This document shows positions 1-8,935 of a stretch of 64,000 nucleotides of DNA, piece by piece. Location: NCBI RefSeq assembly GCF_913777625.1, contig NZ_CAJYTI010000003.1:62001-126000 (forward strand), written 5' to 3'. The position numbers and the translations under genes are program-made. Position 1 is the stretch's first letter, and the number at the start of each line of letters is the position of its first letter. Origin of the DNA: an uncultured Sphingomonas sp. (GTDB lineage Bacteria; Pseudomonadota; Alphaproteobacteria; Sphingomonadales; Sphingomonadaceae). The notes under the pieces were generated by a model. That model searched no databases and was not told the DNA's origin. It saw only the letters and a program-made list of their open reading frames with translations.

Positions 1-815
1 AAACCGGCGTGTACGAAGGCGCAGAGATCACCGGCTTCTACGATCCGATGATCGCCAAGATCGTGGTGCATGCGGAAAGCCGTGTCGAAGCTTGCGAGGC
101 GCTCGCCCAGGCTTGCGCCGCGACCGACATCTTTCCCGTCAAGACCAACGCCCCGTTTCTCTGGCGGGCGCTGGATGACGCGGACTTCCGAGCAGCGCAC
201 ATCAATACCGGCTTCATCGCCGAGAAAGGCGACGTGCTGCTGCCCCCGGCCGAGCCGACCGACGACATGATCAAGCAGGCCGCCGCCGCACTGATTGTCC
301 AGGAATATCGGGGCGAACCCACCATGCTGCACGGCTGCGACGACGATTTGCTGGGAGCACCGCAACCCAATCCGTGGCGCGGCGCCCTGGGGCTTCGCGT
401 GAATGCCGCTCAGAACCGCCGTGTCGCCGTGGCCGTCGACGGGAAGGTCCATGTTACCGAACTGCCCGCCAGTTGGCGGACGGCCACGGTCATTGCCGAG
501 CCGGTGACCGACGGGGTGGCGGTAAACGATGACGGCCTGTCGTTCCTCGCATCCCCGGCACGCGTCGGTCCGACGAGCGGCACCGCGGCCGGTGACGGCG
601 CCCTGCTCGCTCCGATGCCCGGGCGAATCACCGCGGTGGACGTCGCCCCCGGCGCGCAGGTCACCAAGGGCCAGCGGCTCGTCACGCTGGAAGCAATGAA
701 GATGGAGCATGCGCTCACCGCCCCGTTCGACGGCACCGTCGCCGAGCTGCCGGTCACTGCCGGCGGCCAGGTGACCGAGGGCAGCCTGCTCGTCCGCGTG
801 GAGAAGGCGGCATGA
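1..815 (+). CDS. Biotin-dependent acyl-CoA carboxylase alpha subunit, C-terminal part (probably methylcrotonyl-CoA carboxylase)
   Basis: This is the 3' part of a biotin carboxylase/carrier subunit, cut by the left window edge; the open frame continues upstream of base 1. The visible protein begins in the end of the biotin carboxylase domain (ITGFYDPMIAKIVV) and finishes with a biotinyl-lipoyl domain. The biotinylation motif EAMKMEH carries the lysine that would hold biotin (codon at 699-701). Such subunits carboxylate biotin and pass the carboxyl group to a partner beta subunit on an acyl-CoA. The motif context fits methylcrotonyl-CoA carboxylase of leucine breakdown, but propionyl- or acetyl-CoA carboxylase is not excluded. 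Its stop overlaps the next start (ATGA), so the two are translationally coupled. Confidence 0.85.
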   Translation, partial: TGVYEGAEITGFYDPMIAKIVVHAESRVEACEALAQACAATDIFPVKTNAPFLWRALDDADFRAAHINTGFIAEKGDVLLPPAEPTDDMIKQAAAALIVQEYRGEPTMLHGCDDDLLGAPQPNPWRGALGLRVNAAQNRRVAVAVDGKVHVTELPASWRTATVIAEPVTDGVAVNDDGLSFLASPARVGPTSGTAAGDGALLAPMPGRITAVDVAPGAQVTKGQRLVTLEAMKMEHALTAPFDGTVAELPVTAGGQVTEGSLLVRVEKAA

Positions 816-1276
816 TCTTCCGCGACGCAACCCTCGCCGATCTGCCCGCCATCGTCGCACTGCTGGACGATGACGACCTCAGCCGGGGCCGCGAGGATGC
901 TTCGCTGCCGCTCGATCCGCGCTACGAAATGGCCTTTGTGGATCTGGATTCCGATCCCAATCAGCGCCTGATTGTCGCAGAACGGGACGGTGTGGTGGTC
1001 GGCACGATGCAGCTGAGCTTCCTGCCCGGCATCGCTTTTCACGGTGCACGGCGGGGCCAGATCGAGGCGGTACGGATCGCCTCCAGCCTGCGCGGCCAAG
1101 GACTTGGCGGCGACATGATAGAATGGGCGGTGGAACAATGCCGCGGCCGGGGCTGCCGCCTGGTCCAGCTGATGTCGATGCGGGACCGGCTCGATGCGCA
1201 CCGCTTCTACGAAAAGCTCGGCTGGACCAAGAGCCATTTCGGCTTCAAGCTGAAACTGGATCAGGACCTGGGATAG
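812..1276 (+). CDS. GNAT family N-acetyltransferase
   Basis: This 154-residue protein has the GNAT fold signature: a central strand followed by the acetyl-CoA pyrophosphate loop RGQGLGG at residues 94-100, and a C-terminal FYEKLGW segment typical of the last strand-helix. GNAT enzymes move an acetyl group from acetyl-CoA to an amine; the acceptor here cannot be read from sequence. The start overlaps the carboxylase stop by 4 bases and its stop abuts the next ATG, so it is part of the same acyl-CoA operon. A role in acyl-CoA catabolism or in modifying a neighbouring enzyme is only inference. Confidence 0.85.
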   Translation: MIFRDATLADLPAIVALLDDDDLSRGREDASLPLDPRYEMAFVDLDSDPNQRLIVAERDGVVVGTMQLSFLPGIAFHGARRGQIEAVRIASSLRGQGLGGDMIEWAVEQCRGRGCRLVQLMSMRDRLDAHRFYEKLGWTKSHFGFKLKLDQDLG

Positions 1277-1726
1277 ATGGCGCGTTTCTTCGACGAATGG
1301 CAGCTCGGCGATCGTATCGAGCATGCCCTGCGACGCACGGTGACGGAGACCGACAATCTCCTGTTCACCACGCTCACCCACAATACCCAGCCGCTGCATT
1401 TGGACGCCGAGGCGGCCCGCGCCTCAGAATTCGGCCAGATCCTCGTCAACGGCACCTACACGTTCAGCCTGATGATCGGCATCAGCGTGGCGGACACCAC
1501 CGCGGGCTCGCTGGTCGCCAATCTCGGTTATGACAAGCTGACCATGCCGGCGCCAGTGTTCCTGGGCGATACGCTGCGCGCCAGCTCGGAAGTCGTGGAA
1601 CTGCGTGTCAGCAAATCGCGCCCCGGCCAGGGCATCGTCACCTGGCGGCACCAGATGCACAATCAACGCGACCAACTCGTATGCGAGTGTCTGCGTTCGG
1701 CGCTGCTACGCAGCCGACCGGCCTGA
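1277..1726 (+). CDS. MaoC-family hydratase/dehydratase
   Basis: This 149-residue single hot-dog domain protein starts directly after the upstream stop. It carries the hydratase-2 style segment NTQPLHLD near residues 36-43, followed by EFGQILVNG. MaoC proteins hydrate enoyl-CoA or related acyl-CoA double bonds, which suits the upstream carboxylase. In characterised R-specific hydratases an Asp five residues before the conserved His forms the catalytic dyad; here that position is Asn36 with His41. That change may alter the chemistry or mark a different subfamily. The substrate is unknown. Confidence 0.85.
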   Translation: MARFFDEWQLGDRIEHALRRTVTETDNLLFTTLTHNTQPLHLDAEAARASEFGQILVNGTYTFSLMIGISVADTTAGSLVANLGYDKLTMPAPVFLGDTLRASSEVVELRVSKSRPGQGIVTWRHQMHNQRDQLVCECLRSALLRSRPA

Positions 1727-1737
1727 TCGGGCGTTCG

Positions 1738-2961
1738 ATGCCCATGCAGAACCTCGACGTGATCGTAATCGGCGGCGGCGCAGCGGGCATCGGCGCCGCG
1801 CGAACGCTGGCCGATGCGGGCAAGGCGGTGCTGCTGGTCGAGGCCGATACACGGCTGGGCGGGCGGGCGCGGACCGAGCATGTCGACGGCATGGCGCTCG
1901 ATCTGGGGGCCGGATGGCTCCATTCGGCCGAGCAAAATCCCTGGGTGAAAATCGCCGCCCTGCACGGCTTCGCGCTCGACCAAACGCTGCCGCGCTGGCG
2001 CGAGCAATGGCGCGGCCTCGGCTTCGCCAAGAGCGAGCAGCGCGCCGCCGCGGCAGCATTCGAAGCGTTCGAAACGCGGCTGCGCGACGATCCGCCCCCA
2101 GGCGACCGGGCCGGGGCGGCGCTGGTGGCGGGCAGCCCCTGGAGCGTATGGATCGATACGGTCAGCGGCTTCGTCAACGGGACCGATACCGCCAAGCTCT
2201 CGATTGCCGACTACCTCGCCTATGAGGACGCCGCGACCGAAACCGATTGGCGTGTGCCCGCGGGCTATGGCGCGCTGGTCGCAGCCCAGGCGTACGGACT
2301 GCGGACCGCCCTGGCAACGCCGGTAACGGCGATCGATCGGTCCGGCACATCGCTGAAGATCGAAACGCCGCGCGGCACGCTCACCGCCGCGCAGGTGATC
2401 GTCACCGTCTCCACCGATGTGCTGGCGCGCGGTGCAATCGCGATCGGCGGCCATGACGCGGTGCTGCACGCCGCCGCCGCGCTGCCGCTGGGAATGGCCG
2501 ACAAGCTGTTCCTGGCGATCGACCATGGCGAGGACGAACTCGACGCCAACGCGCATCTGCTCGGCGATCCGCGCAACGTGATCACCGGCACCTACACGCT
2601 GCGGCCGTTCGGCCGTCCGGTGATCGAGGCGATGTTCGGCGGCGACGGCGCGCGCGAAATGGCCGAGCGGGGCCTGCAGGGTGCCGCCGATTTCGCGATC
2701 GAGGAACTGTGCGCGCTGCTCGGCGGCCAGTGGCGCCGGCGGCTGCGGCTGCTCGCGGGCTCTGCCTGGAGCCGCGAGACCCATATCCGCGGCGGCTACA
2801 GCCACGCCCTCCCCGGCCGCGCTGCCGCCCGCCAGGTGCTGGCAACCCCGATCGATCCGCGCATCCGCTTCGCAGGCGAAGCGTGCTCGACCAGTGAATT
2901 CTCGACGGTGCACGGCGCGTACAAGACCGGCGTGGCTTCGGCGCGGGCGCTGCTCGGGTAG
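1738..2961 (+). CDS. FAD-dependent amine oxidase family protein
   Basis: This is a flavin amine oxidase of about 407 residues. The N-terminal FAD-binding Rossmann motif GGGAAG lies at residues 12-17, with the ribose-binding Glu35 and a GGR motif at 41-43. The C-terminal FAGEACSTSEFSTVHGAY segment is the typical second FAD contact of this family. Members oxidise amines or act as desaturases; the substrate cannot be read here. The ATG at 1738 sits 12 bases after the MaoC stop and directly precedes the Rossmann fold; an in-frame ATG at 1744 and an extended start at 1681 inside maoC are less or equally possible alternatives. Confidence 0.85.
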   Translation: MPMQNLDVIVIGGGAAGIGAARTLADAGKAVLLVEADTRLGGRARTEHVDGMALDLGAGWLHSAEQNPWVKIAALHGFALDQTLPRWREQWRGLGFAKSEQRAAAAAFEAFETRLRDDPPPGDRAGAALVAGSPWSVWIDTVSGFVNGTDTAKLSIADYLAYEDAATETDWRVPAGYGALVAAQAYGLRTALATPVTAIDRSGTSLKIETPRGTLTAAQVIVTVSTDVLARGAIAIGGHDAVLHAAAALPLGMADKLFLAIDHGEDELDANAHLLGDPRNVITGTYTLRPFGRPVIEAMFGGDGAREMAERGLQGAADFAIEELCALLGGQWRRRLRLLAGSAWSRETHIRGGYSHALPGRAAARQVLATPIDPRIRFAGEACSTSEFSTVHGAYKTGVASARALLG

Positions 2962-3199
2962 GTCGAACCTCGCAGGGTAGCGCGCAGCTTGGTGCAATGG
3001 ACGGGGGATTATGGGTGGTTAGCCGCCGTTCGAGAACGCCGTGTCTCGGATGCCGAAGGCATTCACCTCACGGCCGTCATCGCCGGCGGTAGTCGCATAA
3101 TCGAGTAGGCCAACGGCATCGCAAGCAAGCGGTCTTCCATCAGCCCAAGTAATTCGCAACCGATCCAAATTGGGAAGCTCGCGCCCCTCCAACGCCGAT

Positions 3200-4666
3200 C
3201 TACGCCGCCGCCCGCTTCGCCGGTTCCGGGTTCGAGAACACCATCTCGTCGTCGATGCTGCCGAACTTCAGTGCCATCAGATCGCGCGTGTAGCTCTGGT
3301 GCACCCGCCAGGGCTTGCGATGCCCCTGGCGCGGCAGCAGCGCCAGCGCGCGCTGGACATAGCCCGAGGTGAAGTCGAGGAAGGGCTGTGCCTCCACCGG
3401 CGTGCTCGGCTGCGGTGTCACCTGGCGCATGCCGCGCTTGGCCATCGCGTTGAGCAGTCGCGCGACATAGCGGGCAGTCAGGTCGGCCTTCAGCGTCCAG
3501 CTGGCGTTGGTATAGCCGAACGCCATGGCGAAGTTGGGCACGCCCGAAAACATCATGCCCTTGTAGGCCAGCCGATCGGCCCAATCGACAGCCCGACCGT
3601 CCACCGTCACCGGCACGCCGCCCATCAGCTGCACCTCCAGCCCCGTTGCCGCGACCACCAGATCGGCGGGCAGTTCGCGCCCCGATTGCAGCCGCAGGCC
3701 CTGGGCGGTGAAGCGATCGATCCGATCGGTCACCACCTCGGCACGGCCCTCGCGGATCGCGGCGAACAGATCGGCGTCGGGCACCAGGCACAGTCGCTGG
3801 TCCCACGGATTGTAGCTGGGGGTGAAGTGGGTGCCGACGTCATAGTCGGGCCCCAGTTCGCAGCGGACCATCTCGACCAGCCGCTCCTTCGCCTTGGCAG
3901 GGTGCTTGCGGGCGAGCGCGTAGAAATATTGGGTGAGCAGCACGTTCTTCCAGCGGGTGAGGCTGTAGGCGCTCTTCGCCGGCAGATGCCGCCGCAGCCA
4001 GTTGGCGATCCCGTCCTGCGACGGGCGCGCGACGATATAGGTGGGCGAGCGCTGCAGCATGGTGACGTGCGCGGCCTGCTTGGCGAGTTCGGGCACCAGC
4101 GTCACCGCGGTGGCGCCGCTGCCGATCACGACGACGCGCTTGCCCGCATAGTCGATGTCCGGCGTCCAGAATTGCGGGTGTACGATGCGGCCCTGAAACG
4201 CCTCACGCCCGGCGAAATCGGGCAGATAGCCACGGGCGTAGTTGTAATAGCCGGCGCACAGGAACAGGAAGCTGCAGCTGAACTGGCGGGTGCGGCCGTC
4301 GGTCTCCACCGTCACCGTCCACAACGCCTCGTCGCTCGACCAGGCGGCGGCCGTCACCTTGTGGCGATAACGAATGTGCCGATCGATGCCGAAGTCGCGC
4401 GCGGTATCTTCCAGATAGCGCAGGATCGCATCGCCGTCGGCGATCGCCTTTGCCTCGGTCCAGGGACGGAATGAGAAGCCCAGCGTGTGCATGTCCGAAT
4501 CCGAACGGATGCCGGGGTAGCGGAACAGGTCCCAGGTGCCCCCCATCCGCTCGCGCCCTTCGAGGATAGCATAGGTGCGGCCGGGACAATCGGTCTGCAG
4601 GTGATAGCCTGCCCCGATCCCCGACAAGCCTGCGCCGACCACGAGAACGTCGAAATGTTCGCGCAT
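3200..4666 (-). CDS. Flavin-containing monooxygenase, Baeyer-Villiger type
   Basis: This 488-residue NAD(P)H-dependent flavoprotein has two Rossmann motifs, GAGLSG at residues 11-16 for FAD and GSGATA at 182-187 for NADPH. Between them lies FQGRIVHPQFW (157-167), an exact match to the Baeyer-Villiger fingerprint FxGxxxHxxxW. Such enzymes insert oxygen next to a ketone or oxidise heteroatoms. The ATG at 4666 is chosen because AGGAGAGG stands just before it; an upstream start would lack this site. It is a single gene between the amine oxidase and tamB and no ketone-degradation genes are adjacent, so the substrate is open. Confidence 0.9.
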   Translation of the reverse strand: MREHFDVLVVGAGLSGIGAGYHLQTDCPGRTYAILEGRERMGGTWDLFRYPGIRSDSDMHTLGFSFRPWTEAKAIADGDAILRYLEDTARDFGIDRHIRYRHKVTAAAWSSDEALWTVTVETDGRTRQFSCSFLFLCAGYYNYARGYLPDFAGREAFQGRIVHPQFWTPDIDYAGKRVVVIGSGATAVTLVPELAKQAAHVTMLQRSPTYIVARPSQDGIANWLRRHLPAKSAYSLTRWKNVLLTQYFYALARKHPAKAKERLVEMVRCELGPDYDVGTHFTPSYNPWDQRLCLVPDADLFAAIREGRAEVVTDRIDRFTAQGLRLQSGRELPADLVVAATGLEVQLMGGVPVTVDGRAVDWADRLAYKGMMFSGVPNFAMAFGYTNASWTLKADLTARYVARLLNAMAKRGMRQVTPQPSTPVEAQPFLDFTSGYVQRALALLPRQGHRKPWRVHQSYTRDLMALKFGSIDDEMVFSNPEPAKRAAA

Positions 4667-4717
4667 GTTCTGCCTCTCCTGGAGGCATGGTTGCACGACT
4701 ATTGCCGGCGCGCCACC

Positions 4718-7700
4718 TCAATAATCCCGCGAGTATCGGAGCGTTGCACCCGAGCCGCCGAACGAACTGGTCTGCGACAATACACTGAGCGCACGCGACA
4801 GCGAGACTTCCAGCTGCGTCGCGGTAAAGCCGCGGGCATCGGTGATGATCTCGATATAGATATTGCGCGTGATGTACTTGCCCGCCGCCAGAGAGGTGCC
4901 GCGCCCCGTCGTGTCGTCGGCGCCCAGCACCCGCAGCCGATCGATGCCGGTTGCGGACTTGAGCTGACCGAGCGGGTTGAGCCCGCCACCGGTCGCCCGC
5001 AGCGAATTGAGCGCGGCGGCCAGCTGGATTGCCTCGGTGGCGGAGAGATTGGTCACGTTGGTGCCGAAGAACAGCCGCGAGAGCACCTCGTCCTGCGGCA
5101 GCGCGGGATTGGAGGTGAAGGCGATCTGCGGCTTCTGCGCGGTGCCGGTGATGTTGAGGATCGCGGTCACGCCCTCCGCCGTGGTGCTCGCCGAAATGTC
5201 GATCGTCGGGTTGGTCAGCTCCGCCCCCTGGAAGCTGATCACGCCCTTGGTCAGGTCGAACCGGCGGCTGGCGAAGCTGTAGGTGCCGCGCACCACTTCC
5301 ATCGTGCCGCGGACCTGCGGGTTGAGCGTGGTACCGCCGATCGTGATGTTGGCCTGCCATTCGGATTCGAGGCCCATGCCGCTGACCATCAGGCGATTTT
5401 GTGCGCGAACGCGAATGGCGAGGTCGAAATTGCCGAAGGCACGCGCCGGCTTCTTTGCCTGCGCCTGCTGGTTCGGGTCGAGATCGCCCTTGCGGCGCAC
5501 GCCGGTCAGCTCCGGGATCTCCGCGGCACCCTGGCGGATGATCTGGTAGTTCGCTTCCGGAATGTTGATCTGGCCTTCGATCTTCTGGACGTCGGCGCTC
5601 TTGGTGATCGTCAGCGTGCCGGTCGCCGTCGCCCCCAGCGCCTCGCTGCGAGCGAGCCGGGCGTCGTCGAACTTCACGGTGATCGCCATCGGGAAATTGT
5701 CCGCCGACGACAGGCCCACCCGGCCGCTCGCGCTGACGCTGCCATTGCCGGCACGCGCGCTCAGCTGGTTGAGGACGAAGGCGTCGTTGGAGAACTGGCC
5801 GTCGATCTTCAGGTTGGTCAGCCGGGTGCCGGTGCCTTCATTGTCATAGGTGAGGTTGTCCGCCCGCACCACGCCGTTGAGCTGCGGGCGATCGACCCGG
5901 CCGCTAAAGTCCGCCGCCATGCCGATCGGGCCGGTCAGCTGCTGGTTGGGCAGCCCGGCAAAGGCGAAGGGCAAGGCTGCCGGGCCGTTGTAGCGGATGC
6001 CACCGGAAAGCGGGGCCGCCATCAGCCGTTCGGTCCAGCTGCCGGCGCCGGGGCCGAGCGGACGCAGCGTGGTGACCACACGGCCGATCGTGGTGCTCCC
6101 CTGGCGGATCAGCGCGCGAAGATCACCGCCGTCGGGCAGCAGCTTGCCGACCATGCTGATGTGCACCGGCGCCGAAACGCGCACCAGGCTGGAGCGGGTG
6201 AGGTCGTCGATCTCCAGCCGCGCATCGGCGCTGGGGAACGCGTCCGGCGAGGTCTGGGCAAAATCCAGGCTGCCGGTCGCGGTGCCGCCGATGCCGAGAT
6301 CGGGCACGAAGGCGTTGATGATCGCCAGGTCGAGCTTGTCGAGCCGTGCCTGCAGCACGGTGCCGTCGCCGTAGCGCCCGGCGAGGCGGACGCTGCCCTG
6401 GTCGAAGTCGATCTGCGTCGGCAGCAGGCGATAGACGCCCTTCTCGACGGCGACCCGGGCCGGCGTGGAGGTGTGGAACTTCACCCCGCTTGCCTGGCCC
6501 TGCAGCGCCGCCGTCCAGAGGTCCGGCGTCATCCGGCCATTGAGCGCCACGTCGAAGGCGACGCCCGAAGACCCGCTCGCCACCGCCTGCACCGTGCCGT
6601 TGCCGCCGCGATAGTCGATCTTGGCGCGCGCCGTGCGCAGCAGGAACTCGCCGCGCTTGAGGTTGGCGATCTGGACGTCGGCGACGACCTGCGGCTGATC
6701 CGCAAGGACGATGCTGGCATTGGCGACCGCCCGGCCGATGGTCAGCTCGGATACGCCGGGAATGGCGGCATTGTCCGCCGTCGCGCGAACATCGGCACGC
6801 TGGAACTTGCCCTCTGCCGCCAGCGTGGCGACGCCGTCGATGCCGGAGCCCCGGAAGGTCAGCTGGCCGGCGAACGGCCCCGCCGGCGTCGCCTGGAGCT
6901 GGCCGGCAATGTCCATGCCCGCGAACTTGGCGGCATTGACCTGGATGGCCAGCGCCTTGCCGGTGCGCACGAGGACATCGGCGCTGAACGGACCATAGTT
7001 GCTCTCGCCGGTGGCGGTGACGGCATAGGCATCGCCGCGACCGACCACCTTGGCCTCGACCTTGGCGAGGCCGACGCCCAGCCCCGGCTTTTCGGCGCGG
7101 AGTAGCAGCTGCGGTGCGTTGAGCGTGCCGGTCACGCGGGCGCTGAGCGGGCCATATTGATCGGAGACCGCATCGGCGGTCAGGCGGATCGGCCCGGCGG
7201 GGTCATAGGTCCCCTGCCCGCGCAGCACGCGGAACTGCGGCGCACGCATCCGCACGTCGGCAATGCCGATAACGCCCTTGGGATCGAGGTTGAGGCGCGC
7301 CGAGACGACGGTGTTGCCGCCGAGGAAGTTGCGCACCCCTTCGTTGAACAGCTTGCGGCTGCGCCCTGCCACCTTGCCGCGGATACCCCAGCCGCCGCCG
7401 GGGGCGGTGTACAGCTCGGCATCGGTGTTGAGATCGACCACGCCGACGCCGGCGATGGTATAGTCGTTGATCCGCCCCTTGAGCGCGCCGGTGTAGCGGC
7501 CCTTGGCCATGTCGGCGGCAACGATCGCGGTGGCGTCGATCTTGTCCGATTTCAGCCGGAGATTGTCCGACAGGATCCGGCTGCCGGAGATGGCAAGATC
7601 GCCGTTCACCGTCACGTTGGTGACCAGCCCGCCGGCCGCCGCGTTGAGGCCAGAGACGCGCGCCGCCCTGGCGCGCACCGGCACCAGGATGCGATCGGAG

Positions 7701-8935
7701 TCCACCCGTGCGCGGCCCTCGGCGTAGAGCTGCTCCACCACCGTCTCGCCAAAGCCGATCGCGCCGGCGGACAGCTTGTAATCGACCATCGGCGTCGCGA
7801 ACGCGCCCTCCAGCGCCAGCGAGGCACGCACCGATCGGCCGACCAGCTTCGGGGCGATCGTGCCGGGCTTGAGCAGCAGCGCATCGACATGCACGCCGTG
7901 GAACTGGTTGTTGCCGAGGTCGACCAGGCCCTGCGCCTGCGCGGAGAGCGCATCGGACTGGAGCTTGATCACGCCGTCGGCTTTGCGGTCCGCCCAGCGG
8001 AAATCGGTGTCGAGGCGCAGGCCGGGCGCGGTCAGCCGCGCCACCGGGCCTGCCATGTAGAGCCCAGGATGGGTCATGCCGCGGATCTGGAAGCGGCCAT
8101 TGTCGGCCGTCACCCCGAGATCGGCGAGGTTGCGGCCGCCCAGCGTGGCGAGGCCCTTGCCCTGCCAATGCTTCCAGTCCCCTGCTCCCTGCACGCTGGC
8201 GACGAGCGGCGCTTGCAGCTTGGCGAGACCGGCAACGAGCCCGCCCTTGGGCGCATCGAGACGGAGGTCGATGTCCAACCGATTGGCAGCCGGCACCGCG
8301 TCCAGCTTGAGCGACAGCCGGTCGCCGCCGGCAACGTCCCGCGCGGCGATCGTCCCGGCATCGGCCAGGATCTGCGCCCGCCCGTCGGACAGATGCGCAG
8401 CGCCGCTCAGCCGCGCGATGTGGCGCTGGCCGTCGACGGCAGGCGCGATGTCGATCCGCGCGACGTTCAATCGGGCAATGTCAATATTGAGATCGGGTAG
8501 CAGAGGGGCGTTGGGATCGCTCGAGGGCTTGAGCTCGGGAAGCCGCGCCAGGCGAATTTCCGGGCTCTCCAGGTTGCGGATGTCGATCCGGTTCTTGAGG
8601 TAGGACAGCGGGCGCCAGTCGATCTTGATCTCCTGCGCGGTGGCGAACACGCCCTTGGTGTCGCTCACCCGCACGTCGCGCAGGACCATCGCGCCGTAGA
8701 TCGAGCCCTCGATGCGCCCGATGCGGAACCCAAGCCCGGATTCCAGCTGCAGCTTGCCGAGCTGATCGGCGATCAACCGCCGCCCCGGCTGGGTGTCGAG
8801 GCCGAGCACGGCAAGTCCCGCCAGCGCGGCGAGCGACACCAGCCCCAGCGCCACCCACTGCACGATCTTCACCCACAGCGGCCTGCCGGTGCGCACTACC
8901 GTCACGGTCTCGGTTTCAGGCACGTCGTCCACCAT
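4718..8935 (-). CDS. tamB: TamB: inner-membrane component of the translocation and assembly module
   Basis: This is a very large protein of 1405 residues with one N-terminal membrane anchor (about residues 22-45) followed by a long periplasmic, beta-rich, repetitive body and the conserved DUF490/TamB C-terminus ending in a strand-rich domain. TamB-like proteins span the periplasm and are thought to help outer-membrane protein insertion or to carry phospholipids across the periplasm. Its ATG overlaps the tamA stop by one base (TGATG), the classical tamA-tamB arrangement. The length and layout are normal for alphaproteobacteria. Confidence 0.95.
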   Translation of the reverse strand: MVDDVPETETVTVVRTGRPLWVKIVQWVALGLVSLAALAGLAVLGLDTQPGRRLIADQLGKLQLESGLGFRIGRIEGSIYGAMVLRDVRVSDTKGVFATAQEIKIDWRPLSYLKNRIDIRNLESPEIRLARLPELKPSSDPNAPLLPDLNIDIARLNVARIDIAPAVDGQRHIARLSGAAHLSDGRAQILADAGTIAARDVAGGDRLSLKLDAVPAANRLDIDLRLDAPKGGLVAGLAKLQAPLVASVQGAGDWKHWQGKGLATLGGRNLADLGVTADNGRFQIRGMTHPGLYMAGPVARLTAPGLRLDTDFRWADRKADGVIKLQSDALSAQAQGLVDLGNNQFHGVHVDALLLKPGTIAPKLVGRSVRASLALEGAFATPMVDYKLSAGAIGFGETVVEQLYAEGRARVDSDRILVPVRARAARVSGLNAAAGGLVTNVTVNGDLAISGSRILSDNLRLKSDKIDATAIVAADMAKGRYTGALKGRINDYTIAGVGVVDLNTDAELYTAPGGGWGIRGKVAGRSRKLFNEGVRNFLGGNTVVSARLNLDPKGVIGIADVRMRAPQFRVLRGQGTYDPAGPIRLTADAVSDQYGPLSARVTGTLNAPQLLLRAEKPGLGVGLAKVEAKVVGRGDAYAVTATGESNYGPFSADVLVRTGKALAIQVNAAKFAGMDIAGQLQATPAGPFAGQLTFRGSGIDGVATLAAEGKFQRADVRATADNAAIPGVSELTIGRAVANASIVLADQPQVVADVQIANLKRGEFLLRTARAKIDYRGGNGTVQAVASGSSGVAFDVALNGRMTPDLWTAALQGQASGVKFHTSTPARVAVEKGVYRLLPTQIDFDQGSVRLAGRYGDGTVLQARLDKLDLAIINAFVPDLGIGGTATGSLDFAQTSPDAFPSADARLEIDDLTRSSLVRVSAPVHISMVGKLLPDGGDLRALIRQGSTTIGRVVTTLRPLGPGAGSWTERLMAAPLSGGIRYNGPAALPFAFAGLPNQQLTGPIGMAADFSGRVDRPQLNGVVRADNLTYDNEGTGTRLTNLKIDGQFSNDAFVLNQLSARAGNGSVSASGRVGLSSADNFPMAITVKFDDARLARSEALGATATGTLTITKSADVQKIEGQINIPEANYQIIRQGAAEIPELTGVRRKGDLDPNQQAQAKKPARAFGNFDLAIRVRAQNRLMVSGMGLESEWQANITIGGTTLNPQVRGTMEVVRGTYSFASRRFDLTKGVISFQGAELTNPTIDISASTTAEGVTAILNITGTAQKPQIAFTSNPALPQDEVLSRLFFGTNVTNLSATEAIQLAAALNSLRATGGGLNPLGQLKSATGIDRLRVLGADDTTGRGTSLAAGKYITRNIYIEIITDARGFTATQLEVSLSRALSVLSQTSSFGGSGATLRYSRDY

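Noticed and set aside
4487-7105. A very long open frame on the plus strand, opposite tamB
   Set aside because: It is antisense to a well-supported gene; high GC makes such frames common, and its composition (His/Arg/Gly-rich, no domain) is that of a shadow.
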